Source: Burkholderiaceae bacterium 26 (lineage in GTDB: Bacteria > Pseudomonadota > Gammaproteobacteria > Burkholderiales > Burkholderiaceae). Taken from it: a stretch of 64,000 nucleotides of DNA. A model generated the notes under the pieces. It had not been told where the DNA came from and ran no database searches. It saw only the letters and a list, made by a program, of their open reading frames with translations. Numbering within the stretch: the stretch's first letter is position 1; each line of letters starts with the position of its first letter. A program made the position numbers and the translations under genes. This document shows positions 50,018-60,157 of the stretch, one piece after another. The stretch spans positions 208,301 to 272,300 of the forward strand of contig JYOB01000001.1 in assembly GCA_000955795.1 (NCBI GenBank). Reading direction: 5' to 3'.

Positions 50018-52168
50018 GTGCTTACCGCCTCCTCCACCCCTGACACCGCCAATGCCGCGGCCAGCCCCGGTTATCTGGCCCAACTGAACGACCAGCAGCG
50101 CAAGGCGGTCGAGTTCGGTATTTCCGGGGCAGACGCGGCGGAAACCGGCCCGCTCCTCGTGCTGGCCGGTGCCGGGTCCGGCAAGACGCACACGCTGGGC
50201 TGGCGCGTGGCGCATCTGGTGGCCAATGGGGCCGATCCGCAGCGCATCCTGCTGCTGACGTTTTCCCGCCGGGCAGCGAGCGAGCTGTCCAACCGCGCCG
50301 GCCACCTGCTGGCGCGTGCCATGCAGGGCGAGCGATCGAACAACGCCCTCAATTCGGCCGGCACGTCCTACAAAACCACCCTGCCCTGGGCCGGCACCTT
50401 CCATGGCATCGGCGCGCGCCTGCTGCGTGAATACGCCGAGCGCGTCGGCCTCGCACCCGATTTCACCATCCATGACCGCAGCGACTCGGCCGATCTGCTC
50501 AACGTCGTGCGCCATGAGCTGAACCTGTCGACCAAGGAACGCCGCTTCCCCCTCAAGCAGACGTGCATCGCAATCTACTCGCGCGCCATCAACGCCGAGA
50601 GCCCGCTGAACGCCGTGCTCAAGCACCACTTTCCGTGGTGTGCGATGTGGGAAACGCAGCTGCGCACGCTGTTCGATGCGTATGTCGAAGCCAAGCAGGC
50701 GCAGCACGTGCTCGACTACGACGACCTGCTGCTTTACTGGCACGCGATGGTGTCAGACGCAGAACTGGCGGCCGAGATTGGCGCACGCTTCGACCACATC
50801 CTCGTCGACGAATACCAGGACACGAACCGGCTGCAATCGTCCATCCTGCGCGCACTGCGCCCGGACGGCCGCGGCGTCACCGTGGTGGGCGACGACGCGC
50901 AATCGATCTACGCATTTCGCGCAGCAACGGTGCGCAATATCCTCGATTTTCCGCGCCACTTTTCGCGGCCGGCGCACACGGTGCTGCTGGAGCGCAATTA
51001 CCGTTCGACGCAACCGATTCTGGATGCCTCCAACGGCGTGATGCGCTTCGCAACGGAGCGCTTTGCCAAGACGTTATGGACGGACCGCGCATCGACGCAT
51101 CGCCCGCGTTTGATTTCGGTGCGTGACGAAGCCGAGCAGGCGCGTTGCGTGGCCGAGCAGGTGCTGCATCAGCGGGAAGGCGGGCTGACGCTGAAATCGC
51201 AGGCGGTGCTATTTCGCACCTCGAGCCACAGCGCGCCGCTGGAGATTGAACTCACGCGCCGCAACATCCCGTTCGTGAAATACGGCGGCCTCAAGTTTCT
51301 GGAGGCCGCGCATGTGAAGGATGTGCTCTCGGTGCTGCGCTGGGCCGAGAACCCGCGCAACCGCATCGCCGGGTTTCGCGTGATCCAGCTGCTGCCGGGT
51401 GCAGGCCCTGCCACGGCGGCACGCGTGCTCGACGCCATGGCGGAGGCGGCGGACCCGATTGCCGCGCTGCTCGCCCACGAGCCGCCGGCGCGCCTGGCCG
51501 GCGACTGGTCTGCGCTGATGGCACTCATGCAAGCCCTGCGCACGCCCAAAGACAGTCTGGAATGGGCTGGCGAACTCGAAGCCGTAGGCGCCTGGTACTC
51601 GCCGCACATGGAGCGTCTGCACGACGACGCGGCCGTGCGCCAGGGCGATCTGGAACAGCTCGCCCGCATGGCCGCCACGTACGCCACGCGTGAGCGCTTC
51701 CTGACCGAAATGACGCTCGACCCGCCCGAGCTGACCAGCGATGAATCGGGCGACCCGTACCGCGATGAGGACTACCTGATCCTCTCAACGATCCATTCAT
51801 CGAAAGGCCAGGAGTGGAAGGCGGTGTATGTGCTGAACGCCGTGGATGGCTGCATGCCGGCCGATCTGGGCGCCGGTTCGCATGAAGAGCTGGAAGAAGA
51901 ACGCCGGCTGCTCTACGTGGCGATGACCCGTGCGCGCGAGCACCTAGACATCCTAGTGCCCCAGCGCTTTTACGTCACGCAGCAAACACCCAATGGCGAT
52001 CGCCACATCTACGCATCGCGCACGCGGTTCATTCCGCCGGCGCTGCTGCCGCTGTTCGAAACGTGTGCATGGCCGGAACCGGAGCCCGGTGCGGACCCCG
52101 CGGCCGAAGCGCGTGCCGCCGCCAAGGTAGACCTGGGCCAGAAGATGCGCGGCTACTGGAAAAAGTAG
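50018..52168 (+). CDS. UvrD/Rep-family SF1 DNA helicase, SOS-regulated
   Basis: 716 aa from GTG 50018. SF1A motifs are all present: Walker A AGAGSGKT, Q-motif LNDQQRKAV, motif II VDEYQDTN, VVGDDAQSIYAFRAA, motif V STIHSSKGQEWKAVYVL and motif VI EERRLLYVAMTRA. Unwinds DNA 3' to 5'; shorter than classic UvrD but complete. A LexA box immediately upstream links it to DNA-damage repair. Its C-terminal domain (RRYFVTQQTPNGDRHIYASR-like region, residues about 640-716) is typical of the beta-proteobacterial UvrD-like helicases. Confidence 0.93.
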   Translation: MLTASSTPDTANAAASPGYLAQLNDQQRKAVEFGISGADAAETGPLLVLAGAGSGKTHTLGWRVAHLVANGADPQRILLLTFSRRAASELSNRAGHLLARAMQGERSNNALNSAGTSYKTTLPWAGTFHGIGARLLREYAERVGLAPDFTIHDRSDSADLLNVVRHELNLSTKERRFPLKQTCIAIYSRAINAESPLNAVLKHHFPWCAMWETQLRTLFDAYVEAKQAQHVLDYDDLLLYWHAMVSDAELAAEIGARFDHILVDEYQDTNRLQSSILRALRPDGRGVTVVGDDAQSIYAFRAATVRNILDFPRHFSRPAHTVLLERNYRSTQPILDASNGVMRFATERFAKTLWTDRASTHRPRLISVRDEAEQARCVAEQVLHQREGGLTLKSQAVLFRTSSHSAPLEIELTRRNIPFVKYGGLKFLEAAHVKDVLSVLRWAENPRNRIAGFRVIQLLPGAGPATAARVLDAMAEAADPIAALLAHEPPARLAGDWSALMALMQALRTPKDSLEWAGELEAVGAWYSPHMERLHDDAAVRQGDLEQLARMAATYATRERFLTEMTLDPPELTSDESGDPYRDEDYLILSTIHSSKGQEWKAVYVLNAVDGCMPADLGAGSHEELEEERRLLYVAMTRAREHLDILVPQRFYVTQQTPNGDRHIYASRTRFIPPALLPLFETCAWPEPEPGADPAAEARAAAKVDLGQKMRGYWKK

Positions 52169-52193
52169 CCAGCGCGGCAGCCGAAGCGCGCAA

Positions 52194-53624
52194 TCAATGC
52201 ACTTCCATCTCGGGCCGTTTGACGACGTGCGTTGACTCGAAGCGCGAGAGCTGCGCGAAGATCCACGCGGCCGCACAAGTCATGACACCCACGCAGACAA
52301 ACGTCTTGTGGAATGCAGCCAGCGTGTCGCGCCCTTCCGGCCCGGCGGTGAAATCGGTAAAGCCCGTGAGCAACGCGCCCGCTGCGGCCACGCCCAGACT
52401 CATCGACAGCATCATCACCATCGAGAGCATGCTGTTGCCCGCACTGGCCAGCGGGCCGCTCAGGTCTTTGAGCGTGAGCGTATTCATGGCCGTGAACTGC
52501 ATCGAGTTGAAGGTGCCAAAGACCGCCAATTGCACGATGCGCAGCCACACCGGCACGTTGGGCGTCATCACGGCAAAGCTGGCCATCATCAGGCCAACCA
52601 TGACCGTGTTGACAGAGAGCATGCGGCGATAGCCGTAGCGTTTGATGGCCCAGGTGCCCAACGGCTTGGCGGCCATGCCGGCAGCGGCCACCGGCACCAT
52701 CATCAGCCCGGCCTGCAGCGGTGTGTACCCGAGGCTCACCTGCAGCAACAGCGGAATAAGGAACGGCATCCCGCCGCTACCGATGCGCGCAAACAGGTTG
52801 CCCAGCACACCAATGGAAAAGCTCGGAATGCCGAACAGCGTGCGCGGAAACAGCGGCCCAGCCACGCGCCCCGCGTGCAGCCAGTACGCAGTGAGCGCGG
52901 CCAAACCGAAGACCAGCAGCACCAGCACCGTCGCGTGCTGGAAGCCCAGTTCCGACAGCCCATCGAGCGAGAACGACACCGCCGCCATGCCGAAGGCCAG
53001 CATCAGATAGCCGGACCAGTCGAAACCGTTGTCATCTTCAGCGTGCACATCGGGCATCACCTTGAGCGTGACCAGCGCGCCAATCACGCCCACGGGAATG
53101 TTGATCAGGAAGATCCAGTGCCATGACACCGCCTCCACCAGCCAGCCGCCCAAGGTCGGACCGATCAGCGGGCCGATCAGCCCCGGAATCGTGACGAAAC
53201 TCATGGCGGGCAGAAACTGCTCCCGTGGCACCACGCGCAGCACCGTGAGCCGCCCCACGGGCATCAGCAGCGCGCCGCCCACACCTTGCACCACACGCGA
53301 GGCAATCAACATGTCCAGACTGCGGGATTCTGCACAGAACAAAGAACCAATGGTGAACAGGAAGATGGCGGCGAAGAACATCTTTCGCGTGCCGAAGCGA
53401 TCGGCCAGCCAGCCTGACGCGGGCATCAGCATGGCGGTCGTCAACGTGTAGGCGATGATGACCGACTGCATCTTCAGCGGGCTTTCCGACAGGCTGCGCG
53501 CCATGGCCGGCAACGCGGTGTTGACGATGGTGGAATCGAGCGTCTGCATGAACAGACCCATGGCCACCAGCCAGAGCAGCGGTTTCAGGGATTTGTCGAC
53601 GGAAGCGGAGGGCGTGGTGGGCAT
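52194..53624 (-). CDS. mdtD: MdtD-like DHA2 MFS transporter
   Basis: 476 aa, 14 helices. Strong similarity in pattern to E. coli Mdt[81 protein letters not shown]. Exports unknown metabolites or drugs. Convergent with the helicase gene and divergent from fumC. Confidence 0.9.
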   Translation of the reverse strand: MPTTPSASVDKSLKPLLWLVAMGLFMQTLDSTIVNTALPAMARSLSESPLKMQSVIIAYTLTTAMLMPASGWLADRFGTRKMFFAAIFLFTIGSLFCAESRSLDMLIASRVVQGVGGALLMPVGRLTVLRVVPREQFLPAMSFVTIPGLIGPLIGPTLGGWLVEAVSWHWIFLINIPVGVIGALVTLKVMPDVHAEDDNGFDWSGYLMLAFGMAAVSFSLDGLSELGFQHATVLVLLVFGLAALTAYWLHAGRVAGPLFPRTLFGIPSFSIGVLGNLFARIGSGGMPFLIPLLLQVSLGYTPLQAGLMMVPVAAAGMAAKPLGTWAIKRYGYRRMLSVNTVMVGLMMASFAVMTPNVPVWLRIVQLAVFGTFNSMQFTAMNTLTLKDLSGPLASAGNSMLSMVMMLSMSLGVAAAGALLTGFTDFTAGPEGRDTLAAFHKTFVCVGVMTCAAAWIFAQLSRFESTHVVKRPEMEVH

Positions 53625-53803
53625 GGGGCGGGGGGCAGGAGCGGCACGGTGTGCGAGGCAGCCGTCATTGTGGCGCGCCTCGCCCGAGCCCGCAAACGCT
53701 GTACCCGGCCGAGCAGACGTATCCGCCCTACCGCCAACAAGGGCACTGGGCTCTGCCTATACTGGAGCGTTCTTCCCAGTCACCTCGCGCCTTTCCTTCT
53801 GCC

Positions 53804-55189
53804 ATGACCACCCGTACCGAACGCGACACTTTTGGCCCCATTGAAGTCCCTGCCGACCACCTGTGGGGCGCACAAACGCAACGCTCGCTGCAGAACTTCG
53901 ACATTGCGGGCGACCGCATGCCGCGCGAGCTGATCGACGCGCTCGCCCGCATCAAACGTGCCAGCGCCGTCGTCAACCAGCGGCTCGGGCTGCTGTCCGC
54001 CGAAAAAACCAACGCCATTGTGGGTGCCGCCGATGAAGTCATCGCAGGCAAGCACCCGAATGAATTTCCGCTGGTGGTCTGGCAAACGGGCTCGGGCACG
54101 CAGACCAACATGAACATGAACGAGGTGCTTGCCAACCGCGCCAGCGAACTGCTCGGCGGCGAGCGTGGCGAAGCGCGCCTCGTGCATCCGAACGATGACG
54201 TGAACCGCAGCCAGTCGTCCAACGATGTGTTCCCCACGGCGATGCACGTGGCGGCTGTAACGGCCATCACGCGGCACTTGCTGCCCTCGCTGCGCACGCT
54301 GCGCGAGACGCTCGCCAAGAAAGCCGAAGACTTCAACGACATCATCAAGATCGGCCGCACGCATCTGCAGGACGCGACGCCGCTCACGCTGGGCCAGGAG
54401 TTCTCCGGCTACGTTGCGCAGTTGCAGCACAACGAGACGCACCTGAACGCCGCCCTGCCACACCTGTGCGAACTGGCGCTGGGCGGCACGGCTGTCGGCA
54501 CGGGATTGAACGCCCCCAGCGGCTACGCAGAACAGGTGGCTGCAGAACTGGCGCAACTGACCGGCCTGCCCTTCATCACCTCGCCGAACAAGTTCGAGAC
54601 GATGGCGTCGGCCGATGGCCTCGTGCATGCACACGGCGCGCTGAAAACGCTGGCCGCCAGCCTCACCAAGATTGCCAACGACATCCGCTGGCTGGCCAGC
54701 GGCCCACGCAGCGGGCTGGGCGAAATCTCCATCCCCGAGAACGAGCCGGGCTCGTCCATCATGCCGGGCAAGGTCAACCCCACGCAGAGCGAAGCCGTAA
54801 CGATGCTGTGCGCGCAGGTCTTCGGTAACGACGTTGCAGTGAACGTGGGCGGTGCGTCGGGCAACTTCGAGCTGAACGTGTTTCGCCCGATGATCGCCTA
54901 CAACTTCCTGCACAGCGTGCGCCTGCTGGCCGACGGCATGCGCAGCTTTAACGACCATTGCGCAGTGGGGATCGAGCCGAACCGCGACCGTATCGACGAG
55001 TTGGTGCAGCGATCCCTGATGCTGGTGACGGCGCTCAACCCGCACATCGGTTACGACAAATCGGCGCAGATCGCCAAGAAGGCGCACAAGGAAGGCACGA
55101 GCCTGCGCGAAGCCGCCCTGGCGCTGGGCCATGTCACGCCCGAGCAGTTTGATGCGTGGGTGCGGCCAGAGAACATGGTCGGCCGCTAA
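53804..55189 (+). CDS. fumC: Class II fumarate hydratase
   Basis: 461 aa, iron-independent fumarase of the TCA cycle (fumarate to malate). Visible: [45 protein letters not shown] (catalytic His), and the signature [11 protein letters not shown] with the catalytic Ser. Full length. The ATG at 53804 was chosen over the longer upstream frame. Confidence 0.97.
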   Translation: MTTRTERDTFGPIEVPADHLWGAQTQRSLQNFDIAGDRMPRELIDALARIKRASAVVNQRLGLLSAEKTNAIVGAADEVIAGKHPNEFPLVVWQTGSGTQTNMNMNEVLANRASELLGGERGEARLVHPNDDVNRSQSSNDVFPTAMHVAAVTAITRHLLPSLRTLRETLAKKAEDFNDIIKIGRTHLQDATPLTLGQEFSGYVAQLQHNETHLNAALPHLCELALGGTAVGTGLNAPSGYAEQVAAELAQLTGLPFITSPNKFETMASADGLVHAHGALKTLAASLTKIANDIRWLASGPRSGLGEISIPENEPGSSIMPGKVNPTQSEAVTMLCAQVFGNDVAVNVGGASGNFELNVFRPMIAYNFLHSVRLLADGMRSFNDHCAVGIEPNRDRIDELVQRSLMLVTALNPHIGYDKSAQIAKKAHKEGTSLREAALALGHVTPEQFDAWVRPENMVGR

Positions 55190-55284
55190 CGTGATGTGCC
55201 ACGGGCCCGCGGCTTGCTACGCGTGGGCTATCCCTCTCCCATTGCCCGTTTCAAGCGCGCCGGCCGGACCGGCGCCCCTTGCGC

Positions 55285-56331
55285 ATGAAACCCGCCCCCA
55301 TTTCGGATAACGAAGCAGAACGTCTGGCCTCCCTTCAGGACATGCTGTTGCTGTCCACGCCGGATGAGGAACTGTTCGACCGCGTCACGCGCACGACCAA
55401 GCGGGTGTTTGAAGCCCCCATCGTGCTCGTGTCGCTCATCGACGCCCAGCGCCAGTGGTTCAAATCGTGCATCGGGCTGAACGTGCGTGAGACCTCGCGC
55501 GACATCTCGTTCTGCGGACATGCCGTGGCCGAAGACCAGATGCTGGTCATTCCCGACACCATGGCCGACCCGCGCTTTGCCGATAACCCGCTCGTTACCG
55601 GCGCGCCCCACATCCGCTTCTATGCCGGGCGGCCCGTCAGGAACCTCGCGGGCTATGCCGTCGGCACGCTCTGCGTGATCGACCAGAAGCCGCGTGCATT
55701 CGACCGCGCGGAGCGAGAGTTGCTCGACGACCTGGCCAGTTGGGTGGAATCGGGTTTTCGCGAGCGCGAACTGAGCGAAACGCAGCGCTCCATCCTGACC
55801 GAGCTGCAGGTCGCGCGCCACGAGAGCCTGACCGATCCGATGCTGAGCATCTGGAACCGGCGCGCTGCGATGGAACTGCTCACGCGCGAATGCGGCCACG
55901 CGATGCTGCATGGGCAGCCCCTTTCACTGCTGGTGGTTGACGTTGACCACTTCAAGCGCGTGAACGATACCTACGGCCACCCCGTGGGCGATACGGTATT
56001 GGTTGAGATCGCACGTGCGCTGCGGGTGAATTCGCGCCCCGTCGATGCGGTAGGCCGCTACGGCGGCGAAGAATTCCTGGTGGTGCTGCCCGACACGAAC
56101 AACCCCCAGGCCACCAGCATTGCGGAGCGCTTACGCAGCGCTGTGGAGTCCTTGGAGATTGGCACGCCCGAGGCCAACATCCGGTGCACGATCAGCCTGG
56201 GCCTGGCGAGCTGTGAGCCGGGGAAGAACCTGTGCACGCCCGCCGACCTCATCATGCGCGCCGATGCCGCGCTGCTGGCTGCCAAACGGCTGGGGCGCAA
56301 TCGCGTGATATTCGACGGCCAGCCGGTGTAG
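55285..56331 (+). CDS. GAF-GGDEF diguanylate cyclase
   Basis: 348 aa. Residues about 15-165 form a GAF sensor domain (RETSRDISFCGHAVAEDQML is typical of this cyclase class). A C-terminal GGDEF domain has the active-site GRYGGEEF and an intact product-inhibition site RxxD (Arg-Pro-Val-Asp, five residues before GGEEF). It should make c-di-GMP from GTP, promoting sessile life. Ends one base before speD on the other strand. Confidence 0.92.
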   Translation: MKPAPISDNEAERLASLQDMLLLSTPDEELFDRVTRTTKRVFEAPIVLVSLIDAQRQWFKSCIGLNVRETSRDISFCGHAVAEDQMLVIPDTMADPRFADNPLVTGAPHIRFYAGRPVRNLAGYAVGTLCVIDQKPRAFDRAERELLDDLASWVESGFRERELSETQRSILTELQVARHESLTDPMLSIWNRRAAMELLTRECGHAMLHGQPLSLLVVDVDHFKRVNDTYGHPVGDTVLVEIARALRVNSRPVDAVGRYGGEEFLVVLPDTNNPQATSIAERLRSAVESLEIGTPEANIRCTISLGLASCEPGKNLCTPADLIMRADAALLAAKRLGRNRVIFDGQPV

Positions 56332-56332
56332 G

Positions 56333-56758
56333 TCAGGCGGGCGACGGCTCGCCGCCGCGGCGGGCGACGCGAACGTCAACACGTTCGGGCGCCAACGCAC
56401 GCTCGAACACTGCGCGCGCGGCATGCGTCGTGCCGGTGCCGCACATGAACGCATCGATGGCGGCAAACCCATGCTCGGGCCAGGTGTGAATGGAAAGATG
56501 CGATTCAGCAAGCAGCAACACGCCGGTCACGCCGCCTTGCTCGCCAGCGGACGACCCCGTGCGCACGGAATCGAAACGATGCAGATGTGCATGCAGGATG
56601 GTGGCGCCGAGCGCGTCGGCAGCATCGCGCAGTGCGGTTTCCAGTGCAGCGGCATCGCGCAGCAGCGCAGGCGCCACGCCGTACAGATCGAGCAGAAGAT
56701 GCTCGCCCACGGCGGCGGATGCTTCATCCACTGAAAGCGCTGCGTCGGTGCGCGTCAC
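56333..56758 (-). CDS. speD: S-adenosylmethionine decarboxylase (pyruvoyl enzyme)
   Basis: 141 aa from a GTG start at 56758 that overlaps the upstream gene's stop (GTGA). The self-cleavage site is Glu85-Ser86 in LLLAESHLSIHTWPEHG, with catalytic His91 and Cys106 in DAFMCG, matching the prokaryotic class 1B enzyme. It makes decarboxylated SAM, the aminopropyl donor for spermidine. The N-terminus is about 20 residues longer than in Thermotoga SpeD. Last gene of the minus-strand branch of the polyamine/membrane cluster. Confidence 0.92.
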   Translation of the reverse strand: MTRTDAALSVDEASAAVGEHLLLDLYGVAPALLRDAAALETALRDAADALGATILHAHLHRFDSVRTGSSAGEQGGVTGVLLLAESHLSIHTWPEHGFAAIDAFMCGTGTTHAARAVFERALAPERVDVRVARRGGEPSPA

Positions 56759-56940
56759 TTGTGGCCCCCACTGAAACCGCCGCCATAACCGCTGCCGCCC
56801 GATGAGCCACCCCAGTAAGACGAGCCGCCCGTGCTGCTGCCGTACGACGGCGTGCGCGGCGCGGTAAAGCCGGCCTTCCAGTCCATATAGGTGGCGCCAA
56901 TCACCACCGCCACGGCATAGAGAACGAACCAGTTCTTCAT
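56755..56940 (-). CDS. Small membrane protein with Gly/Ser-rich tail, 61 aa
   Basis: Begins MKNWFVLYAVAVVIGATYMD (one helix), then a flexible GSSTGGSSYWGGSSGGSGYG-type tail ending GGHK. Overlaps both neighbours by four bases (ATGA with DUF4178, GTGA with speD), so it is tightly coupled to them. Short Gly-rich membrane proteins recur in this kind of neighbourhood; function unknown. Confidence 0.8.
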   Translation of the reverse strand: MKNWFVLYAVAVVIGATYMDWKAGFTAPRTPSYGSSTGGSSYWGGSSGGSGYGGGFSGGHK

Positions 56941-58385
56941 TCCCCGCCCCCGATCTTGGCAACCAGCCACGCGGGCACCAGCAACAGCAGTGCCGCGAAG
57001 AACGTGATACCGAACACCGAACCCGGCGCCATGAAGAACGGTACGAGGTTCAGCAGACCGAGCAGCACACAGGCCACCACCGCCACCGTCATGTAGTTCG
57101 TCGACGATGCCTTGGCAGGCTCCGCCACCACCTTACCGAACCACGCCTTGATCTGAGCGGCGCTCACCGGCGTGCTTTTGGACCACGTCAGCTCGTGCGC
57201 GTCGCTCTCCGCAGCCAGGCTTTCCTCGCCTGCGGTGTATTCGATAACGCGCATCTGGTCACCGGCCTGAACGCGCCAGTTGAAGGCGCCGGCGGCGTAG
57301 GTCACGCGCGAGGTGTAGTCCTCGTCGCGGGCGTAGACCTTGCCGTCGAGCACCGCGGTGCGGCCGTCCTTCTGGGTGGGCCAGCGATCGAGCACACTCG
57401 CGCGAAACCAGCCATCGTCGGTTTCGACCATCCAGCTGAAACCGCGCTTGGGCGTGTACAGCAGGTATTCGAACCATTCGCCGCCGCCATCGACCACTGC
57501 GCGGCGCATCACGCCGATCACCTGCCACTGCAGGCCGTCGATGAGCGCCTTGTCGCCCAGCTCCAGCGTGGTGGCCACCTGCGGCACCGAGCGTGCGCGC
57601 GCAATGATGTCGCCGCGCGGCGTGGCGGCATCGATGGCCGCACCGCAGCCGGGGCACAGCAGGTGGCCCGTCAGGCCGGGGCTGAACGGAATTGACGTGC
57701 CGCACTGCGGGCAGTCGAGATTCGTGAGCTTGCGCGGTACGCGGCCGGCGGTTTCCTTGATCTCGGCGTCGGTGCGCAGAAGCTGGCACTTGAGCACGTC
57801 GAGCGTGGTGGCCTCACCCACGTAGAGCGTGGGCGCCGTGCCGTCGGAGTAATCCAGCGTGATGAAAGCGTCTTCGCGGCGGCCGTCGGCCACGCGCGCA
57901 TGCCAGCCCTCGCCCACGCGGAACGGCAATTCGCCCTGACCGCCTGTGCAATCGGCCTCGCGCACGTCGGACAGCGTGAATTGCGTGCCCTCGGCGTCGT
58001 AAAGCTGGCCGGGACGCAGCGCCTCGAATGCCACCGCATTGGCCGGTGTGCCGCGCGCGAACGTCATCGTGACTTGGCCGGACGCTTCTGCCAGCCAGCC
58101 ATCGGTGCCGTCGTCGAACAGCACGTACCACTCGTTCCAGAAACCCGCGTCGTAGCGCAACTGGATGCGGCCAACGACGGTGAACGCCTTGTTCTTGTAG
58201 CGCCCAGTGGTGCCGATCTGCACGCGTGCGTAATCCTCGAGCACGGCAGACATCTTGCCGATGTCGGACAGCGTCTCGCCGTCGCGCAGCAGCGTGCTTT
58301 TGCAGAAGCTGCACACCGCCATGACGGCAGCCGCAGACTTCAGTTCCACCGGCGCGCCACACGCCGGGCAGTTGGCATGAAACAT
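56937..58385 (-). CDS. DUF4178 protein with two zinc ribbons and C-terminal membrane helices
   Basis: 482 aa. A first zinc ribbon is CPACG...CSFC (residues 7-28), followed by a DUF4178 domain (VVGRIQLRYDAGFWNEWYVLF). A second ribbon CPQCG...CPGCG lies at about 225-247, followed by a second DUF4178 (WQVIGVMRRAVVDGGGEWFEYLLY). Two membrane helices are at about 435-478. The domain duplication is clear. Predicted membrane-anchored cytoplasmic scaffold; function unknown, commonly linked to polyamine and phage-shock-like membrane genes. Confidence 0.88.
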   Translation of the reverse strand: MFHANCPACGAPVELKSAAAVMAVCSFCKSTLLRDGETLSDIGKMSAVLEDYARVQIGTTGRYKNKAFTVVGRIQLRYDAGFWNEWYVLFDDGTDGWLAEASGQVTMTFARGTPANAVAFEALRPGQLYDAEGTQFTLSDVREADCTGGQGELPFRVGEGWHARVADGRREDAFITLDYSDGTAPTLYVGEATTLDVLKCQLLRTDAEIKETAGRVPRKLTNLDCPQCGTSIPFSPGLTGHLLCPGCGAAIDAATPRGDIIARARSVPQVATTLELGDKALIDGLQWQVIGVMRRAVVDGGGEWFEYLLYTPKRGFSWMVETDDGWFRASVLDRWPTQKDGRTAVLDGKVYARDEDYTSRVTYAAGAFNWRVQAGDQMRVIEYTAGEESLAAESDAHELTWSKSTPVSAAQIKAWFGKVVAEPAKASSTNYMTVAVVACVLLGLLNLVPFFMAPGSVFGITFFAALLLLVPAWLVAKIGGGE

Positions 58386-58420
58386 GGTCAGGTCGTTCGA
58401 TTGCGCGAAAAATTGCGCAG

Positions 58421-58448
58421 AAAAACGGGCGGCTTGCGGTGCCGCCCG
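58421..58448 (-). terminator. Terminator or attenuator between the SPFH and DUF4178 genes
   Basis: CGGGCGGC (58426-58433) pairs with GCCGCCCG (58441-58448); on the minus strand it is followed by TTTTT. It divides the minus-strand branch of the cluster, so DUF4178-speD may have its own promoter or be attenuated. Confidence 0.7.
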
Positions 58449-58473
58449 GTCATCCGATCAGCTGGGCCGAAGC

Positions 58474-59532
58474 TCAGCCTCCGGTCAGTGCCTTGAGCAC
58501 GGCAGCCTTGCCGGCATCAAAGTCAGCTTGCGTGATGAGGCCCTTGTCGAGCAGTTCCTTGAGTTTGGCCAGGCGAGCGGTGGGGTCGTCCGCTGCTGGA
58601 GCCGCTGGGGCTGCAGGTGCCGCAGCCGCAGGTTGAGCCGCCGGCGCAGCCGCGCCACCTGCGTTGCCCTGCACCGCCGTGCGTAGGCTGTCGGCCATCG
58701 CCTGGCCCATCGCCAGCCCTGCCGCCAAACCCGCGCCCGTACCGGCGATGCCGCCCTCGTTGCGCGCGGCCAGCGGCAGCGATTCGGCCGTCTGGTATTG
58801 CGTGAAGCGCTGCATGTCGCCGGTCATGTCCATGCTGATGCGGCGGTCCAGCGCGGCCTGCAATTCGTCGGGCAGCGTGACGCTGGACACCTGGAAGCTG
58901 TCGAGCGCCAGGCCGTACTGCGTGAACTGCGGCAGCAACGCCTCGCGCACCTTGTTCGACATCAGCATCTGGTTGGCGGCCAGGTCCAGGAACGGCACGC
59001 CGGATTCGCCAAACGCGGTGGCCATCGCCCCCATGATGACGGGCCCCAGCTGCGCCTCGACTTCATCCACGGTGTAGATGTCGCGCGTGCCGCTCACCTG
59101 CTGGTAGAACAGCTTCGGATCGGCCACGTGGTAGGCATACACGCCAAAGGCGCGCAGGCGCACCATGCCGAAATCCTTGTCGCGCACCGTCACCGGCTGC
59201 GGCGTGCCCCAGCGGCGGCCAAGCTGCTGGCGCGTGCTGAAGAAGTAGACGTCGGACTTGAAGGGGGATTCGAACAGCTTGTCCCAGTTCTTCAGGTACG
59301 TGAGAACGGGCAGCGTCTGCGTGGTCAGCCTGAAGGTACCGGCACTGAACACGTCGGCGATCTGGCCTTCGTTGACGAACATCGCCATCTGCGAGTCGCG
59401 CACGACCAGGGTGCCGCCGTTCTGGATTTCCATGTCCTGCATCGGATAGCGCCAGGCAAGCACGCCGTCTTCGCTCTCCGTCCATTGCAGGATGTCGATG
59501 AACTGCTTCTTGATGAAACTGGACAGGCTCAC
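58474..59532 (-). CDS. SPFH-domain protein with C-terminal SHOCT
   Basis: 352 aa, YdjI-type SPFH/Band-7 protein. The SPFH domain covers about residues 20-230 (VSGTRDIYTVDEVEAQLG, ALDSFQVSSVTLP). A Gly/Ala/Pro-rich linker is followed by a SHOCT domain (DPTARLAKLKELLDKGLITQ). No transmembrane segment, so it probably assembles on the inner face of the membrane. Upstream of DUF4178 in the same orientation. Confidence 0.88.
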   Translation of the reverse strand: MSLSSFIKKQFIDILQWTESEDGVLAWRYPMQDMEIQNGGTLVVRDSQMAMFVNEGQIADVFSAGTFRLTTQTLPVLTYLKNWDKLFESPFKSDVYFFSTRQQLGRRWGTPQPVTVRDKDFGMVRLRAFGVYAYHVADPKLFYQQVSGTRDIYTVDEVEAQLGPVIMGAMATAFGESGVPFLDLAANQMLMSNKVREALLPQFTQYGLALDSFQVSSVTLPDELQAALDRRISMDMTGDMQRFTQYQTAESLPLAARNEGGIAGTGAGLAAGLAMGQAMADSLRTAVQGNAGGAAAPAAQPAAAAPAAPAAPAADDPTARLAKLKELLDKGLITQADFDAGKAAVLKALTGG

Positions 59533-59581
59533 AGCAAACTCCTTCGCGATGATTCGCGGGGCAGGAACAATCAGGACAAGG

Positions 59582-59980
59582 TCAGGACAGGCACGCCGCG
59601 TTGATCACACCCACGGCCAGCGCGCTCACGCCAAACAGCATACCGGCGGCGATATTGTTGTGCTCGATCTGCAGGCGGTAATCCGGCATCAGCCGCGTGA
59701 GCACCAGGAAGACGATCAGTTGCACCACCGACGCCATCACCGCCCAGAACAGAAAGGGCACCAGGCCATCGGCATGCGTGATGCTCGACGCAATGGTGAG
59801 CACGAAGCCGAGCAGCGCACCGGACAGCGACAGCGCTGCCGCAATATTGCCTTCGCGGATCAGCTTGAACTCGTCATACGGCGTCAGGCGCAGATAGACG
59901 AAAAAGAAGCCGGAGAACACCACGGCGCCCGCCAGCAGGTGCGAGGCGTAGGCGATCACGGGAGCGGTCATGTCGGGCAT
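59582..59980 (-). CDS. DUF350 (YjfL-like) membrane protein
   Basis: 132 aa, four membrane helices, starting at ATG 59980 (59971 is possible; neither has a strong ribosome-binding site). Features: VVFSGFFFVYLRLTPYDEFK, LIREGNIAAALSLSGALLGF, NIAAGMLFGVSALAVGVINAA. DUF350 proteins accompany polyamine and PspA-like genes (as YjfL in E. coli) and may be channels or membrane sensors; role unproven. First gene of the minus branch, 177 bp from the divergent aminopropyltransferase gene. Confidence 0.87.
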   Translation of the reverse strand: MPDMTAPVIAYASHLLAGAVVFSGFFFVYLRLTPYDEFKLIREGNIAAALSLSGALLGFVLTIASSITHADGLVPFLFWAVMASVVQLIVFLVLTRLMPDYRLQIEHNNIAAGMLFGVSALAVGVINAACLS

Positions 59981-60157
59981 GGGAAGGCCGTGCAGTACAT
60001 AGGTGGCGCCACTATAGCGGCTGATGCGCCGCTTGCGTACCCCCCGATGCGGCCATGCACCAGCCGGCTCGCAGGCAGGGAAAAAAGGCGGCACAATCGC
60101 GCTCGCCTTTGGCATCCGCCGTTTGTTAACGCACCTTCATTTTTCCACCTTCGCAGC

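Noticed and set aside
59492-60157. In-frame extension of the aminopropyltransferase
   Set aside because: It is antisense to the SPFH and DUF350 genes and lacks membrane or coding character; the membrane domain starts after ATG 60158.
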